A stretch of DNA of 64,000 nt from Phormidesmis priestleyi Ana (GCA_001314865.1 LJZR01000027.1:1-64000), one strand, 5' to 3'; shown: positions 1-8,728, numbered from the stretch's first letter. A program made the numbers and translations. Notes: generated by a model not told the origin, from the letters alone.

Positions 1-36
1 GCCGCTGTTGTCGCCGGACTGCTTCTGCGTCTAGCG

Positions 37-316
37 TTAGGGTGGCTTGGATATGATAGTGGATGGCTGTGGGTATCGCTGTTTTAGACGGTCGGCCAGT
101 ATTGTCGTAATGCGGAGTTGGGTTTGAATGTGCTCGGTCGCTTGATCTAATCGTTTTTCTAGGGCTTTTAAGTCAGAAACTTGACGCTGACTCGATTCGA
201 CGACCAGCCATCGCTGACGGATATCGCTCTAGCTCATCAACGATACCGGCTATGATGCCCAGGTGGTCTAGGTTTTTGACTGCTATCGTATCCGTTATTT
301 CTGTGATCGCTTGACC
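37..316 (-). pseudogene. Remnant of an IS1634-type (DUF4277) transposase
   Basis: Minus-strand translation of roughly 316-232 gives an N-terminal segment with the motif VKNLDHLGIIAGIVDELE, which is characteristic of DUF4277 transposases of the IS1634 group. Just past it, in a different frame (about 226-90), comes QRWLVVESSQRQVSDLKALE, which resembles a later part of the same family. The long section normally between them is missing and the two parts are out of frame, with a TAG at 229-231 between them. This is therefore an internally deleted, frameshifted relic. No ATG start, terminal inverted repeats or target duplication were recognised. The 5' limit is only the first in-frame stop, and the tail nearest position 37 does not look transposase-like, so both ends are approximate. 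Family assignment rests on motif memory, not a search. Confidence 0.7.
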
Positions 317-442
317 CTATCTACGCTCCTCCAATATCCTCTGCCATTATTCTCAATGTGACAATTCAAAGGGCGGAATGTGGGATAAATGTTGTATGAA
401 ATACAACTGAGATACCTGAAAAATGCGTTCTCAGTATTTTTC

Positions 443-472
443 CTTAACCTGACCTTTACTTAACCGCGCTAG
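443..472 (+). promoter_or_regulatory. Pho-box-like element upstream of pstS
   Basis: CTTAACCT (443-450), a 3-bp spacer, then CTTTACTT (454-461) and a weaker third octamer, about 180 bp before the pstS start. Cyanobacterial Pho boxes bound by the SphR/PhoB-type regulator are direct repeats of CTTAACCT-like octamers with 3-bp spacers. The first octamer matches exactly and the second at five of eight positions. The position before the phosphate-binding protein gene supports phosphate-starvation control. No -10 element was assigned. Confidence 0.6.
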
Positions 473-652
473 GTTTCGGTCAGAATACGGCTGTAGGCAC
501 TTGACTAAGCAGCTAGCCAATTCAACTTAATTCAGCTATTGCATTCAGCTACAGCGATTTAAGCCAACGGCGATGCTGCTCAGGTGCGCTTCAACTAAAC
601 GGTCAATCTTAAACTGGCCTTCTAACTGGATATTAAAGGAGTGATAGGTTCC

Positions 653-1672
653 ATGCAATTCAAGACTCGCCCAGCCCGCCTGGCGTATTCTTTCTCTATT
701 TTAGCGCTGACAGTTAGCCTAGCTGCCTGCGGCGGTGGTACAACTACTGCTGATGTTGCAGACCCAGCCGCTGACGGCAGCGTTCCCGAAGGCTCCGGTG
801 TAAGTGGTGATGTTCAAATTGACGGATCGAGTACCGTTTTCCCAATTTCTGAGGCAGTCGCCGAAGAATTTCAGCTGGCTAACCCCGGTACTAACGTCAC
901 GGTTGGCGTCTCTGGAACTGGCGGGGGCTTTAAAAAGTTCTGTGCTGGCGAAACTGACGTTTCCAATGCATCTCGGCCAATCAAAGCGGAAGAGATGGCA
1001 GCTTGTGAAGCGGCGGGTATCGAGTTTTTTGAACTGCCCATTGCGTACGACGGCCTTACCGTGGTGACCAATGCTGAAAATGACTTTGCTCAGTGCTTGA
1101 CGATTGATCAGCTCAATGCTATTTGGTCTCCTGAGTCAGAAGGCTCCATTACTAACTGGAATCAGGTTGATCCCTCTTTCCCCGATCAGCCTTTGGATCT
1201 GTATGGTCCCGGTACTGACTCGGGTACTTTTGACTACTTTACTGAGGCTATCAACGGTGAAGAAGGGGCTAGCCGTGGCGACTATACTGCCAGTGAAGAT
1301 GACAATGTCATTGTAACGGGTGTAACGGGTTCGTCGGGATCGATGGGTTACTTTGGCTATGCTTACTACGAAGAGAGCTCAGATGTGCTCAAATCGGTTG
1401 CGATTGAAAACGAAGCTGGCGAATGTGTAGAGCCTTCTGTTGAAACTATTGCAGATGGTTCGTACAACCCGCTGTCTCGTCCTATATTCTTTTACGTCAG
1501 TAAAGAATCTTACGAGACAAAGCCTCAGGTTAAGGCATTTGCTGACTTCCACCTCGATCCGGCCAATGGCGGTTTGATCGGTGAAGTTGGCTATGTCCCT
1601 CTACCTGAAGATATTGCTCTTGCTGGTAAATCGCGGCTTGATAAAGGAGAGACTGGCAAATCTCCTATCTAG
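653..1672 (+). CDS. pstS: PstS, phosphate ABC transporter substrate-binding lipoprotein
   Basis: Periplasmic phosphate receptor of the high-affinity Pst transporter. I chose the ATG at 653 (339 residues) over the in-frame GTG at 641 because an AAAGGAG Shine-Dalgarno lies at 635-641, about 11 bases before the ATG and overlapping the GTG. The N-terminus is a lipoprotein signal with lipobox SLAAC (Cys26). The mature part has the family's phosphate-contacting segments: DGSSTVFP near residue 58, GTGGGFKKF near 89 with SRP close behind, and GPGTDSGTFDYF near 190. It is first in pstS-pstC-pstA-pstB, is preceded by a Pho-box-like repeat and followed by a hairpin, which would favour excess PstS over the membrane subunits. 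No phoU is in the window. The assignment is firm. Confidence 0.96.
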   Translation: MQFKTRPARLAYSFSILALTVSLAACGGGTTTADVADPAADGSVPEGSGVSGDVQIDGSSTVFPISEAVAEEFQLANPGTNVTVGVSGTGGGFKKFCAGETDVSNASRPIKAEEMAACEAAGIEFFELPIAYDGLTVVTNAENDFAQCLTIDQLNAIWSPESEGSITNWNQVDPSFPDQPLDLYGPGTDSGTFDYFTEAINGEEGASRGDYTASEDDNVIVTGVTGSSGSMGYFGYAYYEESSDVLKSVAIENEAGECVEPSVETIADGSYNPLSRPIFFYVSKESYETKPQVKAFADFHLDPANGGLIGEVGYVPLPEDIALAGKSRLDKGETGKSPI

Positions 1673-1679
1673 TGCAAAG

Positions 1680-1701
1680 GGGGCTGGCGAGTGTCAGCCC
1701 C
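1680..1701 (+). terminator. Hairpin between pstS and pstC
   Basis: GGGGCTG (1680-1686), an 8-base loop, then CAGCCCC (1695-1701), starting 8 bases after the pstS stop. No clear T-run follows (next bases TAATTG), so it is more likely a 3'-end stabiliser or leaky attenuator than a full terminator. Such structures are common between binding-protein genes and downstream permease genes. Confidence 0.6.
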
Positions 1702-1887
1702 TAATTGTCACCTAATTAATTGTCAATAATGACCGTTAATGATTGGTCTTCTAGGCTTTTCTGTTTTTTGCTCGCGGTTTTTTACGAATCCCAACTTCAA
1801 ACGCTTGTACCTGCGGCGATCGCTCACCCCGAGGCTAATCCCCAAGGTGCCTTGCCAGTCAACATTTTTTATCTGAGACCTTCTGTT

Positions 1888-2823
1888 ATGACAGCTGATG
1901 CTCCTTTGAATGTAGCGGTGGGTGAATGGAAGCCAAATCGCGATCGCGCCAAGCTCATTCAGACAATCGTTAAGTTTATCTTTGGTTCTTTTGCCGCGAT
2001 TTCTGTCGTGACCACACTGGGGATCATTGGGACGCTTATTTTTGAGGCGATCGCCTTCCTCCAAGAAGTCCCCCTTTCCCAGTTTTTAACCGACACTCGC
2101 TGGACGCCGTTATTTTCCAGTAAGCAGTTCGGCATTATGGTGCTCGTGAGCGCCACCCTCATGATTTCGTTTATCTCTATTTTGGTCGCGCTGCCATTAG
2201 GGCTGTTATCTGCTGTTTGCTTGAGTGAATACGCGAGTCCTAAAGTTCGCCGTGTGCTTAAGCCTATTCTCGAAATCTTGGCAGGTGTGCCTACAGTGGT
2301 ATATGGCTACTTTGCTTTACTCACCGTGACCCCCTTCTTACAGCGGTTTCTGCCTAATTTACAAGGTTTTAACTCGCTCAGCGCTGGCTTGGTATTAGGC
2401 ATTATGATTACGCCCATGGTGGCTTCCCTTAGTGAGGATGCCATCTATTCAGTGCCTCGTGCCCTTAAAGACGGTGCCTATGCTCTCGGTGCAACTAAGC
2501 GTGAAGCCACCACGTCAGTAATCTTGCCAGCCGCCCTTTCTGGAATTGTCGCCTCGCTTATTTTGGCGGTTTCGCGCGCGATTGGTGAAACCATGATTGT
2601 GACGCTTGCTGCGGGTTCCAACCCAACCTTAGGGTTCAACCCCTTTGTTCCTGTTATGACCATGACAGCCTACATCGTACAGATTACAAAGGGCGATGCC
2701 CCTCACGGCACGCTTGAGTACAAAACTATCTACGCGGTGGGAATTACCCTGTTTTTGATTACCCTTGCACTGAATATTTTCAGTTTCTGGTTTGTTCGCC
2801 GCTTCCGCGAAAAGTACGACTAA
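1888..2823 (+). CDS. pstC: PstC, phosphate ABC transporter permease
   Basis: One of the two inner-membrane channel subunits of the Pst transporter. The open frame extends back to a TTG at 1720, but the ATG at 1888 gives MTADAPLN and a 311-residue protein, the usual PstC size, and the upstream stretch has no membrane or conserved features. About six hydrophobic segments are visible from the first at residues ~27-50. The permease signature for docking to the ATPase is DGAYALGATKREA followed by VILPAAL near residue 205. It lies downstream of pstS and 66 bp before pstA in the same orientation. The Shine-Dalgarno is weak (GAGA), so the exact start is less sure than the function. Confidence 0.94.
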   Translation: MTADAPLNVAVGEWKPNRDRAKLIQTIVKFIFGSFAAISVVTTLGIIGTLIFEAIAFLQEVPLSQFLTDTRWTPLFSSKQFGIMVLVSATLMISFISILVALPLGLLSAVCLSEYASPKVRRVLKPILEILAGVPTVVYGYFALLTVTPFLQRFLPNLQGFNSLSAGLVLGIMITPMVASLSEDAIYSVPRALKDGAYALGATKREATTSVILPAALSGIVASLILAVSRAIGETMIVTLAAGSNPTLGFNPFVPVMTMTAYIVQITKGDAPHGTLEYKTIYAVGITLFLITLALNIFSFWFVRRFREKYD

Positions 2824-2889
2824 GCCGTTTGAATCAATTATTTGAATCAATTAATGTACGTAGCAAAGACTCAGGAATAAGGTTTCGTC

Positions 2890-3822
2890 ATGGATTCACA
2901 GATTTCTTCTAGACCCTCTCCGGAAGATGGTCAAAAGGTTTTTAAAAGTAGCGAATTTAAGCCAAATATATCTGGCCGTTACCGCTTAGATCGCGCGTTT
3001 GCGATCGCAGCTTGGGCTGCAACCGGAATTTCGGTCGCGATTTTGGCTTGGTTGCTGTTGACCATATTGGTAGATGGTCTTGGCACGCTCAATTGGAATT
3101 TCATTACCAGTTTGCCTTCTCGAAGGGCTGAAAGAGCAGGTGTCATTGCTGCCTTAGTCGGGACAATTTGGTTAATGATCGTTGTGGCAGCGTTCTCTTT
3201 CCCGGTGGGGGTCGGTGCAGGCATTTATTTAGAGGAGTTCGCTGAAGACAACTGGTTTACCCGGATGGTTGAAGTGAACATCGGTAACCTGGCAGGGGTT
3301 CCGTCTATTATTTATGGTCTACTCGGTCTGGCCATTTTTGTACGGGTGCTAGAGCCCATCACGGGTGGCCGCAGTGTTTTATCGGGGGCGCTCACGCTTT
3401 CTCTCCTGATTTTGCCGGTTATTATTGTGGCCACTCGGGAGGCGCTGCGGGCAGTTCCGGGCAGCATGCGGCTGGCGGGTTTTGCCCTGGGTGCAAACCG
3501 TTGGCAGGTCGTGTGGAGCCATGTTTTACCTGCTGCGATGCCGGGCATTCTCACGGGCGTGATTTTAGCGCTTTCGCGGGCGATTGGTGAAACGGCGCCA
3601 TTGCTTGCAGTTGGCGCAGCGGTGTTTATTTCCTTTTTGCCCACTGGTTTGAACAGTCAGTTCACGGCGCTGCCGATTCAAATTTATAACTGGGTGGGTC
3701 GCCCGCAGGAAGAGTTTCACCACATTGCCGCGTCTGGCATCATTGTGCTGATGACGGTTTTGCTGATGATGAATGCGATCGCCATTTACTTGCGCAACCA
3801 TTTTCAGCAGGCTAAGGAATAA
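2890..3822 (+). CDS. pstA: PstA, phosphate ABC transporter permease
   Basis: Second membrane subunit of the Pst phosphate transporter, 310 residues. The start ATG at 2890 has AGGAATAAGG just upstream. After a ~35-residue cytoplasmic tail come about six transmembrane segments, the first from about residue 42. The binding-protein-dependent permease loop is MRLAGFALGANRWQVVW with HVLPAAMPG, near residues 195-220. The AIGETAPL segment is also typical of PstA. It pairs with PstC and docks to PstB. Codon use resembles its neighbours and no anomalies are seen. Confidence 0.95.
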   Translation: MDSQISSRPSPEDGQKVFKSSEFKPNISGRYRLDRAFAIAAWAATGISVAILAWLLLTILVDGLGTLNWNFITSLPSRRAERAGVIAALVGTIWLMIVVAAFSFPVGVGAGIYLEEFAEDNWFTRMVEVNIGNLAGVPSIIYGLLGLAIFVRVLEPITGGRSVLSGALTLSLLILPVIIVATREALRAVPGSMRLAGFALGANRWQVVWSHVLPAAMPGILTGVILALSRAIGETAPLLAVGAAVFISFLPTGLNSQFTALPIQIYNWVGRPQEEFHHIAASGIIVLMTVLLMMNAIAIYLRNHFQQAKE

Positions 3823-3964
3823 ACCTCTGACGACAGCACTTTGCTGAGCCCCTCACGTTATATATTTGCAAACCTTTTCACGACGACTAATCGCTACAGA
3901 CTCGCTACAGCTCGCTACAGACCTTGCAGACACCTCTGCTGTTCTCCCGAACTTACTATCTATC

Positions 3965-4783
3965 ATGGCAAATCCTCTTTTTTCTTCTACAGTTACGGAT
4001 GTTTCGTTAGAAGCGACGCTTCAAGCCGAAAAAGTTTCGGTTTACTACGGCAATAACCTTGCGGTTAAAGACGTTTACCTCGATATCCCCAAGAATCAGG
4101 TGGTGGCCTTTATTGGCCCTTCTGGTTGCGGTAAAAGCACAATCCTGCGATGCTTTAACCGCATGAATGATCTGATTCCTTCTGCTAGGGTAGAAGGCCG
4201 AATCACCTTTGATGGTGAAGATATTCATGGCAAAAAGGTAGATCCTGTAGAGCTGCGTCGCCGTGTCGGTATGGTGTTTCAAAAGCCAAACCCTTTTCCT
4301 AAGTCTATTTACGACAACATTGCCTTTGGCGCTAAAATCAATGGCTACCAAGGCAATATGGATAACTTGGTTGAAAAATCGCTCCGGGGCGCTGCCTTGT
4401 GGGATGAGGTTAAAGACAAGCTTAAGGAAAGTGGGCTAGGGCTCTCGGGTGGGCAACAGCAGCGTTTATGTATTGCGCGGGCGATCGCAATTGAACCCGA
4501 AGTTATTTTGATGGACGAACCCTGCTCCGCGCTCGACCCAATCTCTACCATTAAAGTAGAAGACTTGATGAATGAGCTGAAGAAGCAATACACCATCGTG
4601 ATTGTGACTCACAACATGCAGCAGGCTTCTCGCGTGTCTGATCGCACTGCCTTTTTTAATGCGATCGCCACCGAAAAAGGCGGCAAAATGGGCTACTTGG
4701 TAGAGTACGACAAAACCGAAAATATCTTTGGCAATCCCAAAGAAGAATACACCCGCGACTATGTCTCTGGGCGATTTGGTTAA
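3965..4783 (+). CDS. pstB: PstB, phosphate ABC transporter ATP-binding protein
   Basis: ATPase that powers phosphate import through PstCA. The frame is open from 3866, but the ATG at 3965 (MANPLFSS) gives 272 residues, the normal PstB size. The extra upstream part covers a short direct repeat (CTCGCTACAG at 3900-3920) with no conserved sequence. Walker A is GPSGCGKST, the Q-loop is in [16 protein letters not shown], the ABC signature is LSGGQQQR, Walker B is [13 protein letters not shown], and the H-loop is VTHNM. The C-terminal part around [20 protein letters not shown] is PstB-specific. It is last of pstSCAB and is followed by a strong symmetrical hairpin. Confidence 0.96.
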   Translation: MANPLFSSTVTDVSLEATLQAEKVSVYYGNNLAVKDVYLDIPKNQVVAFIGPSGCGKSTILRCFNRMNDLIPSARVEGRITFDGEDIHGKKVDPVELRRRVGMVFQKPNPFPKSIYDNIAFGAKINGYQGNMDNLVEKSLRGAALWDEVKDKLKESGLGLSGGQQQRLCIARAIAIEPEVILMDEPCSALDPISTIKVEDLMNELKKQYTIVIVTHNMQQASRVSDRTAFFNAIATEKGGKMGYLVEYDKTENIFGNPKEEYTRDYVSGRFG

Positions 4784-4812
4784 ATCCTTACCTGAGTCAC
4801 GTTTCTAAACTT

Positions 4813-4845
4813 TAGTCAGGGCGTAGCCTCCTTGCGCCCTGACTA
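4813..4845. terminator. Bidirectional terminator hairpin between pstB and the DUF445 gene
   Basis: Perfect 11-bp stem TAGTCAGGGCG (4813-4823) / CGCCCTGACTA (4835-4845) with an 11-base loop, between two convergent genes. On the plus strand a pyrimidine-rich CTCCTTTCCCTTTCT follows. It probably ends transcription from both sides. Confidence 0.75.
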
Positions 4846-4858
4846 CTCCTTTCCCTTT

Positions 4859-6091
4859 CTATCGCTGTAACAGCAGTAGCCCAGCCTGCATTCCCCCAAT
4901 CACAAAGCCTAAAATTCCGCCCAAATTTACAATCGCCTGTAGCTCGTTTCTCACAATGGTGTTAATGGCCCGCTCCAACTCCTGCGGCGATGTGGCATTC
5001 ACCCGCTCGATAATCACCTGATCGATGTTGAGAATCGGAATGGCCTGCATCACAATCACTTCCAAATCTCGCTCTAAATACCGCTCTAAAATTAGCGCTA
5101 GCTCTTGACTCACCATGTCCAAAGACTCGGTCATCACCGCAGATGACTGCAATCGGCTGAGCAGCTGCATGGCCAGCTTCTCCCAGTCAATTGAAACACT
5201 CAGCGTTTGCAGCAGCTCGCTGCCATTGTTTTTAAGATAGGTTTTGATGGTTTGCCGTAGCGTTCGCCGCAGCTGTCTGACCGTAGAGACTGGAAGCTCT
5301 TGCAGCGAAAACCGCTGAAGCCATGTTTGCAAACGCACCTTAACGCCCAGTCCGGCCGTTAGTTCCGCGATCCGAGCGTTGCTTTTCTCAGGATCTTCTG
5401 TGCAGATAGTGCGCAAGCGAGTGAGCGTGTTACGAACGCCAAATATGTTTGCAACAACCCAGTACGTGCCGCTGGTTTTAGATCGCAGCGTTTCGTCAAT
5501 CACTTGGATGTTGTAATCGCTCAAAAAATCGACCAGCAACAGGCGTACTCTATTCGGCGGTAGCAGGCCGTTGACCATCCAGTCGGACACTTGAGATGCC
5601 TGCTCAGCGTTGAGCTGAAAGTCAAGCAGCACTTGGTCAAATATTTGGTTGAGCTGTGCTTCTAAAAAATCTTCTCGCCTAGACCACACTCGCAATAGTC
5701 TGGGCAGTGATTGACCCATTAAATCCTGCAAGACCTTGCCGAGAATTTTGGCTGTTTTGTTTTGGCTACTGCCCTGCATTTGCTCTAGGGCTAGGCTCAG
5801 CAGCCAGCTAATGGCCTTTTCGGTGCGTTCGGTTTGTAGTAGGCGACGAGCTAGCTTTTGCATTTCCTCAGGTGTGAGGAGCGATCGCATAATCACATCC
5901 GAAATTTTTTGCGCTAGCCGCTGCTGGTTGCTTGGAATCAACCCCGGTGTAAAGGGAATTTTGAGGCCTAAAAACATTTTCGGCCGATAGGGCCGAAACA
6001 GCATTTTTATCGCAATATCATTGGTGAAATAGCCAATGAAGCCCCCTAGTATTGGCGGCAAAAACACTATCCACAAATTGGCCCCATTCAT
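4859..6091 (-). CDS. DUF445 family membrane-anchored protein
   Basis: 410 residues. The N-terminus has a membrane segment ([20 protein letters not shown]) followed by the family hallmark [11 protein letters not shown] and [14 protein letters not shown], and the C-terminus ends in a second hydrophobic segment ([20 protein letters not shown]). This two-anchor layout with a long helical middle is typical of DUF445 (YheB-like) proteins. Their biochemical role is not established. It converges on pstB and shares a hairpin with it. The same-strand menG gene lies upstream, separated by a 13-bp tandem array. Family assignment is confident; function is unknown. Confidence 0.85.
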   Translation of the reverse strand: MNGANLWIVFLPPILGGFIGYFTNDIAIKMLFRPYRPKMFLGLKIPFTPGLIPSNQQRLAQKISDVIMRSLLTPEEMQKLARRLLQTERTEKAISWLLSLALEQMQGSSQNKTAKILGKVLQDLMGQSLPRLLRVWSRREDFLEAQLNQIFDQVLLDFQLNAEQASQVSDWMVNGLLPPNRVRLLLVDFLSDYNIQVIDETLRSKTSGTYWVVANIFGVRNTLTRLRTICTEDPEKSNARIAELTAGLGVKVRLQTWLQRFSLQELPVSTVRQLRRTLRQTIKTYLKNNGSELLQTLSVSIDWEKLAMQLLSRLQSSAVMTESLDMVSQELALILERYLERDLEVIVMQAIPILNIDQVIIERVNATSPQELERAINTIVRNELQAIVNLGGILGFVIGGMQAGLLLLQR

Positions 6092-6120
6092 ATCGTCTCT
6101 TTGATTGAGTCGCTCTCGTT

Positions 6121-6198
6121 AGGCAGCTAGTTTAGGCAGCTGGTTTAGGCAGTTAGTTCAAGCAGTTAGTTCAAGCAGCTAGTTCAAGCAGCTATTTC
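6121..6198. repeat. 13-bp tandem array, six units, overlapping the menG stop codon
   Basis: Six consecutive units of AGGCAGCTAGTTT and variants starting at 6121, 6134, 6147, 6160, 6173 and 6186. On the minus strand the unit reads GAACTAGCTGCTT. The unit nearest menG, GAAATAGCTGCTT, contains its last lysine codon and TAG stop (6192-6194). Because 13 is not a multiple of three, TAG/TAA triplets fall in all frames downstream of menG. Confidence 0.9.
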
Positions 6199-6923
6199 GT
6201 TGCCACCAAAACGCCCATCATTCCCCCTGCAATAGGGTAGTGGATGGCGCTGGTAAACCCGGCAGCTTTTGCCAAGCTCATCTGCTCGTGCCCTAGCGGA
6301 AAGCGATCTACGCTGGGACTAATGTAAGCATACTCTTCACTGAGTCCAAATTTTTCCGCCGTAGGGACGACTACGGCGTTTAGGTACCACTGTTGAAACT
6401 GACTCATCAGCGGGTGGGTAGGCTTATGAAAATCGAGAATGGCTACTTTTGCGTCTGGTTTTATCACTCTGTGCAGTTCGCGCAAGCCTTGTGGAATATC
6501 GGTTAGGTTGCGCAGTCCGTAGGCCATTGTGGCTGCATCAAAGCTGTTGTCCTCAAAAGGCAGATTCAGGGCATCGGCTTCTGTCCACCTTAAGCGCGCT
6601 TGCAGATGCGGATGACTCAATTGGGTTTTTTGCGCTGCGATCGCTAGCTGCTCTACCGCAAAATCCGCCCCGACTACCTGCCCGGTTTCCCCTACCTGTC
6701 GAGCCAGTAACAAAGCCAAGTCTCCACTGCCGCAGCACACATCCACACACTTCATGCCTGTTGCCGCACCGCTCCACAGCACTGCCATCTGCTTCCATAC
6801 CTGATGCAGGCCAAAGCTCATATCCCGATTTATCTGGTCGTACTGCGGCGCAATCCGATCAAACAGCTGACGAATTCGATTCGCCTCGGGTTGAGTGGAT
6901 GAAGTCAGTGAACTATCGTTCAT
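6192..6923 (-). CDS. menG: MenG/UbiE-type demethylnaphthoquinone methyltransferase
   Basis: SAM-dependent C-methyltransferase. In cyanobacteria this family performs the last methylation of phylloquinone, the photosystem I quinone. Class I motif I is VDVCCGSGDLALLLA near residue 57; the family segments IRQLFDRIAPQYDQINRDMSFG (split here: IRQLFDRIAP and YDQINRDMSFG) and MAYGLRNL with LHRVIKPDAKVAILDF are present. I used the ATG at 6923 (243 residues). In-frame ATG 6944 and GTG 6947 are possible and none has a good Shine-Dalgarno. The stop codon lies in the first unit of a 13-bp array. UbiE and MenG cannot be separated by sequence alone; the organism implies phylloquinone. Confidence 0.88.
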   Translation of the reverse strand: MNDSSLTSSTQPEANRIRQLFDRIAPQYDQINRDMSFGLHQVWKQMAVLWSGAATGMKCVDVCCGSGDLALLLARQVGETGQVVGADFAVEQLAIAAQKTQLSHPHLQARLRWTEADALNLPFEDNSFDAATMAYGLRNLTDIPQGLRELHRVIKPDAKVAILDFHKPTHPLMSQFQQWYLNAVVVPTAEKFGLSEEYAYISPSVDRFPLGHEQMSLAKAAGFTSAIHYPIAGGMMGVLVATK

Positions 6924-7063
6924 GTGCTTATAATCACTTCCCATCACTTCTCATTGCTTCTCATCGGCACAGTCGCATCTATACAAAAACCTCAAGCTCA
7001 AAAATTCAAGCTCAAAAAGGCTCAGGTGAGTTCTCAAGCAGCTTTTACATCATGACACAACTG

Positions 7064-7160
7064 CTAGAACTCAAACCGCTAGAACTCGAACCGCTAGAAC
7101 TCAAACTGCTAGAACTCAAACCGCTAGAACTCGAACCGCTAGAACTCGAACCGCTAGAAA
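7064..7160. repeat. 15-bp tandem array, six units
   Basis: Units of CTAGAACTCAAACCG with A/G or C/T changes start at 7064, 7079, 7094, 7109, 7124 and 7139, plus a partial copy at 7154. The array sits in the gap between menG (minus, starting 6923) and the response regulator gene (minus, ending 7167). It can be read as a repeated PLELE/PLELK peptide on the plus strand, but no gene is convincing there. A shorter duplication of AAGCTCAAAAATTC lies nearby at about 6993-7020. Confidence 0.9.
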
Positions 7161-7166
7161 CTTAAG

Positions 7167-8069
7167 CTATGCCACTGATGTTTTTAGGCAAAGTGCTAAT
7201 TGAGGTGCAATTAAGCTCAGCAGCTGAGTGACATCGCCGACGGTTGCATACGCTGTGTTCCACTGAAGGGACAGCGCTGCTAACGGTTGATCTTGATACG
7301 TGACCGGGACAACAGCATGGCATTGAGTGCCACCTGCGTATAGCGCTTCGCTGACTTTGGCTTCGTCTGACTGGATATTGACTGCCGCCTGGGCGGTTTG
7401 AGTCGCGATCGCTGCCTTTACCATTTCACTCGCCGCTGTCATCGGCTCATCAACCTCGCCATAGCAACCCGCCCCTTTCTGGTTAGTCAGGACAAGCGCG
7501 CAGGCATCGGCCTTTAAAATTTGGCCAAAGCTACTGGCTAAAAAGTTCAACAGCTCGTCAGTCGTCATTGACCGTGCTGCCAACTGCCCAACCGAGACCA
7601 TGAGTTTAGATTGTTTTTCAGCAAGATGCAGCGCTTCATTTTGCTGCTTAATCAGGTCGTAAGTTTCTGATGCTCGCTCCACTACACTTTTTAGCTCGTC
7701 AGGGTCCCAGGGTTTTGTAATATACCGATACACCTGCCCTGCATTGATCGCATCTACTAAGTCTTCTACATCGGTGAAGCCAGTGAGAATAATTCGCACC
7801 GTATCTGGAAAATCAGGTACGGTTTTGCTTAAAAACTCTGTGCCTTTCATCTCTGGCATGCGCTGGTCAGAAATGATTACAGCGACTTCGCCTTCTTCAG
7901 CGAGAACCTGTAGCGCCGCTAGGCCGCTTTCTGCGCGTAAAACTTTGAACTCTCGGCGGAAAGTGCGGTACAGCAAGTCTAAGTTGTCGGGCTCATCGTC
8001 AACAACGAGCATTCTTGGCTTTTTGGAAGGAATATAGCTGGCCAGCGTCAATGGACTAAGGGTTGTCAT
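7167..8069 (-). CDS. Response regulator with an N-terminal receiver domain
   Basis: 300 residues. The receiver spans about residues 19-135, with acidic pair DD (24-25), phospho-acceptor Asp68 in IISDQRMPEMKG, the conserved Thr/Ser in ILTGF, and Lys119 in YITKPW. This variant (DQRMP, TKPWD) is usual in RpfG-type regulators with enzymatic outputs. A helical linker follows, then a C-terminal ~140-residue domain resembling a degenerate GAF domain (LALSLQWNT, LSLIAPQLALCL). No DNA-binding, HD-GYP or GGDEF motif is visible. Signalling partner and output are unknown; no histidine kinase is nearby. Start is the ATG at 8069 with a weak Shine-Dalgarno. Confidence 0.85.
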   Translation of the reverse strand: MTTLSPLTLASYIPSKKPRMLVVDDEPDNLDLLYRTFRREFKVLRAESGLAALQVLAEEGEVAVIISDQRMPEMKGTEFLSKTVPDFPDTVRIILTGFTDVEDLVDAINAGQVYRYITKPWDPDELKSVVERASETYDLIKQQNEALHLAEKQSKLMVSVGQLAARSMTTDELLNFLASSFGQILKADACALVLTNQKGAGCYGEVDEPMTAASEMVKAAIATQTAQAAVNIQSDEAKVSEALYAGGTQCHAVVPVTYQDQPLAALSLQWNTAYATVGDVTQLLSLIAPQLALCLKTSVA

Positions 8070-8168
8070 AGTAGGCGATCGCGCGTCTTTGGCTTCTTTG
8101 TTTCAGTAAGCCCAAGCACTCATCAAAAATAACCGTCCTAACCTTTACGCTCAATGATCCGCACAGGC

Positions 8169-8540
8169 TCAATCAGCGCTAATTTCTAACAGTTCTACTA
8201 CATTGCCATCAGGATCTTTCACAAACAGTGCGGCCCTGCCAGACGAACTCATTTGAAAGGGAACAGCGCGCGCGCTTAGGGCTTGTTTGACGGCATTGAG
8301 ATCATGAATTGCGAAGGTAATGTGCGGATGGCGGCCCCATTTGTCTTCTCGGGCCGGATTTTTCGCCCATTCGCTGACGATTAAATGCAGCTGAAAATCT
8401 CCGATTTGATACCAAGTACCTGGAAAAGTCAGGTTTCTCTCTCCTTTGGTAAGCCCCAAAATTTCGGTATAAAACTGCTCGGCTTTGTCCAAATCACTGA
8501 CCTGTAGGGCAACATGCAGGGGATATAAAATATCTGCCAT
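8169..8540 (-). CDS. VOC (glyoxalase/bleomycin-resistance) superfamily protein
   Basis: 123 residues from ATG 8540. The single vicinal-oxygen-chelate domain has paired beta-alpha-beta modules: LHVALQVSDLDKAEQFYTEI at the start with ILGL after it, and HITFAIHDL then LFVKDPDGNVVELLEI at the end. His, His and Glu in these segments are candidate metal ligands. Family members include glyoxalase I, dioxygenases and resistance proteins; substrate cannot be told here. The frame remains open upstream to an ATG at 8642 that lies in a 14-bp array, but that 34-residue extension looks non-conserved. The upstream array forms a chain of overlapping mini-ORFs on this strand, described under findings. Confidence 0.85.
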   Translation of the reverse strand: MADILYPLHVALQVSDLDKAEQFYTEILGLTKGERNLTFPGTWYQIGDFQLHLIVSEWAKNPAREDKWGRHPHITFAIHDLNAVKQALSARAVPFQMSSSGRAALFVKDPDGNVVELLEISAD

Positions 8541-8630
8541 CAGCTTTTCGCTCTCTCTGTTTACTGTACGCTGTACGCTTATTATTGACGGGTTGAGATT
8601 ATTGACGGGTTGATTCTTTAGAAACTCGCC

Positions 8631-8728
8631 CTCTAGTGTCATTTCTCTAGTGTCATTTCTCTAGTGTCATTTCTCTAGTGTCATTTCTCTAGTGTCATTT
8701 CTCTAGTGTCATTTCTCTAGTGTCTTCT
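8631..8728. repeat. 14-bp tandem array, six perfect units plus one variant
   Basis: CTCTAGTGTCATTT is repeated exactly at 8631, 8645, 8659, 8673, 8687 and 8701, with a diverged copy at 8715. The perfection implies a recent or actively homogenised array. It lies between divergent genes (VOC on minus, SGNH hydrolase on plus). A 17-bp duplication, ATTATTGACGGGTTGA(G/T), sits next to it at 8581-8614. Confidence 0.95.

Noticed and set aside
1-87. Plus-strand tail AAVVAGLLLRLALGWLG ending in a stop at 87, possibly the end of a membrane protein
   Set aside because: Only 28 residues are visible and they overlap the end of the transposase relic on the other strand; too little to call a gene.
6449-7165. 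Long plus-strand frame of 238 codons ending in PLELEPLELK repeats
   Set aside because: It lies opposite menG for most of its length, and its end is the translated 15-bp array; composition is typical of a shadow frame.
8631-8728. Short perfect repeats considered as a CRISPR array
   Set aside because: Units are contiguous with no spacers, and no cas gene is in the window; the same holds for the other arrays.
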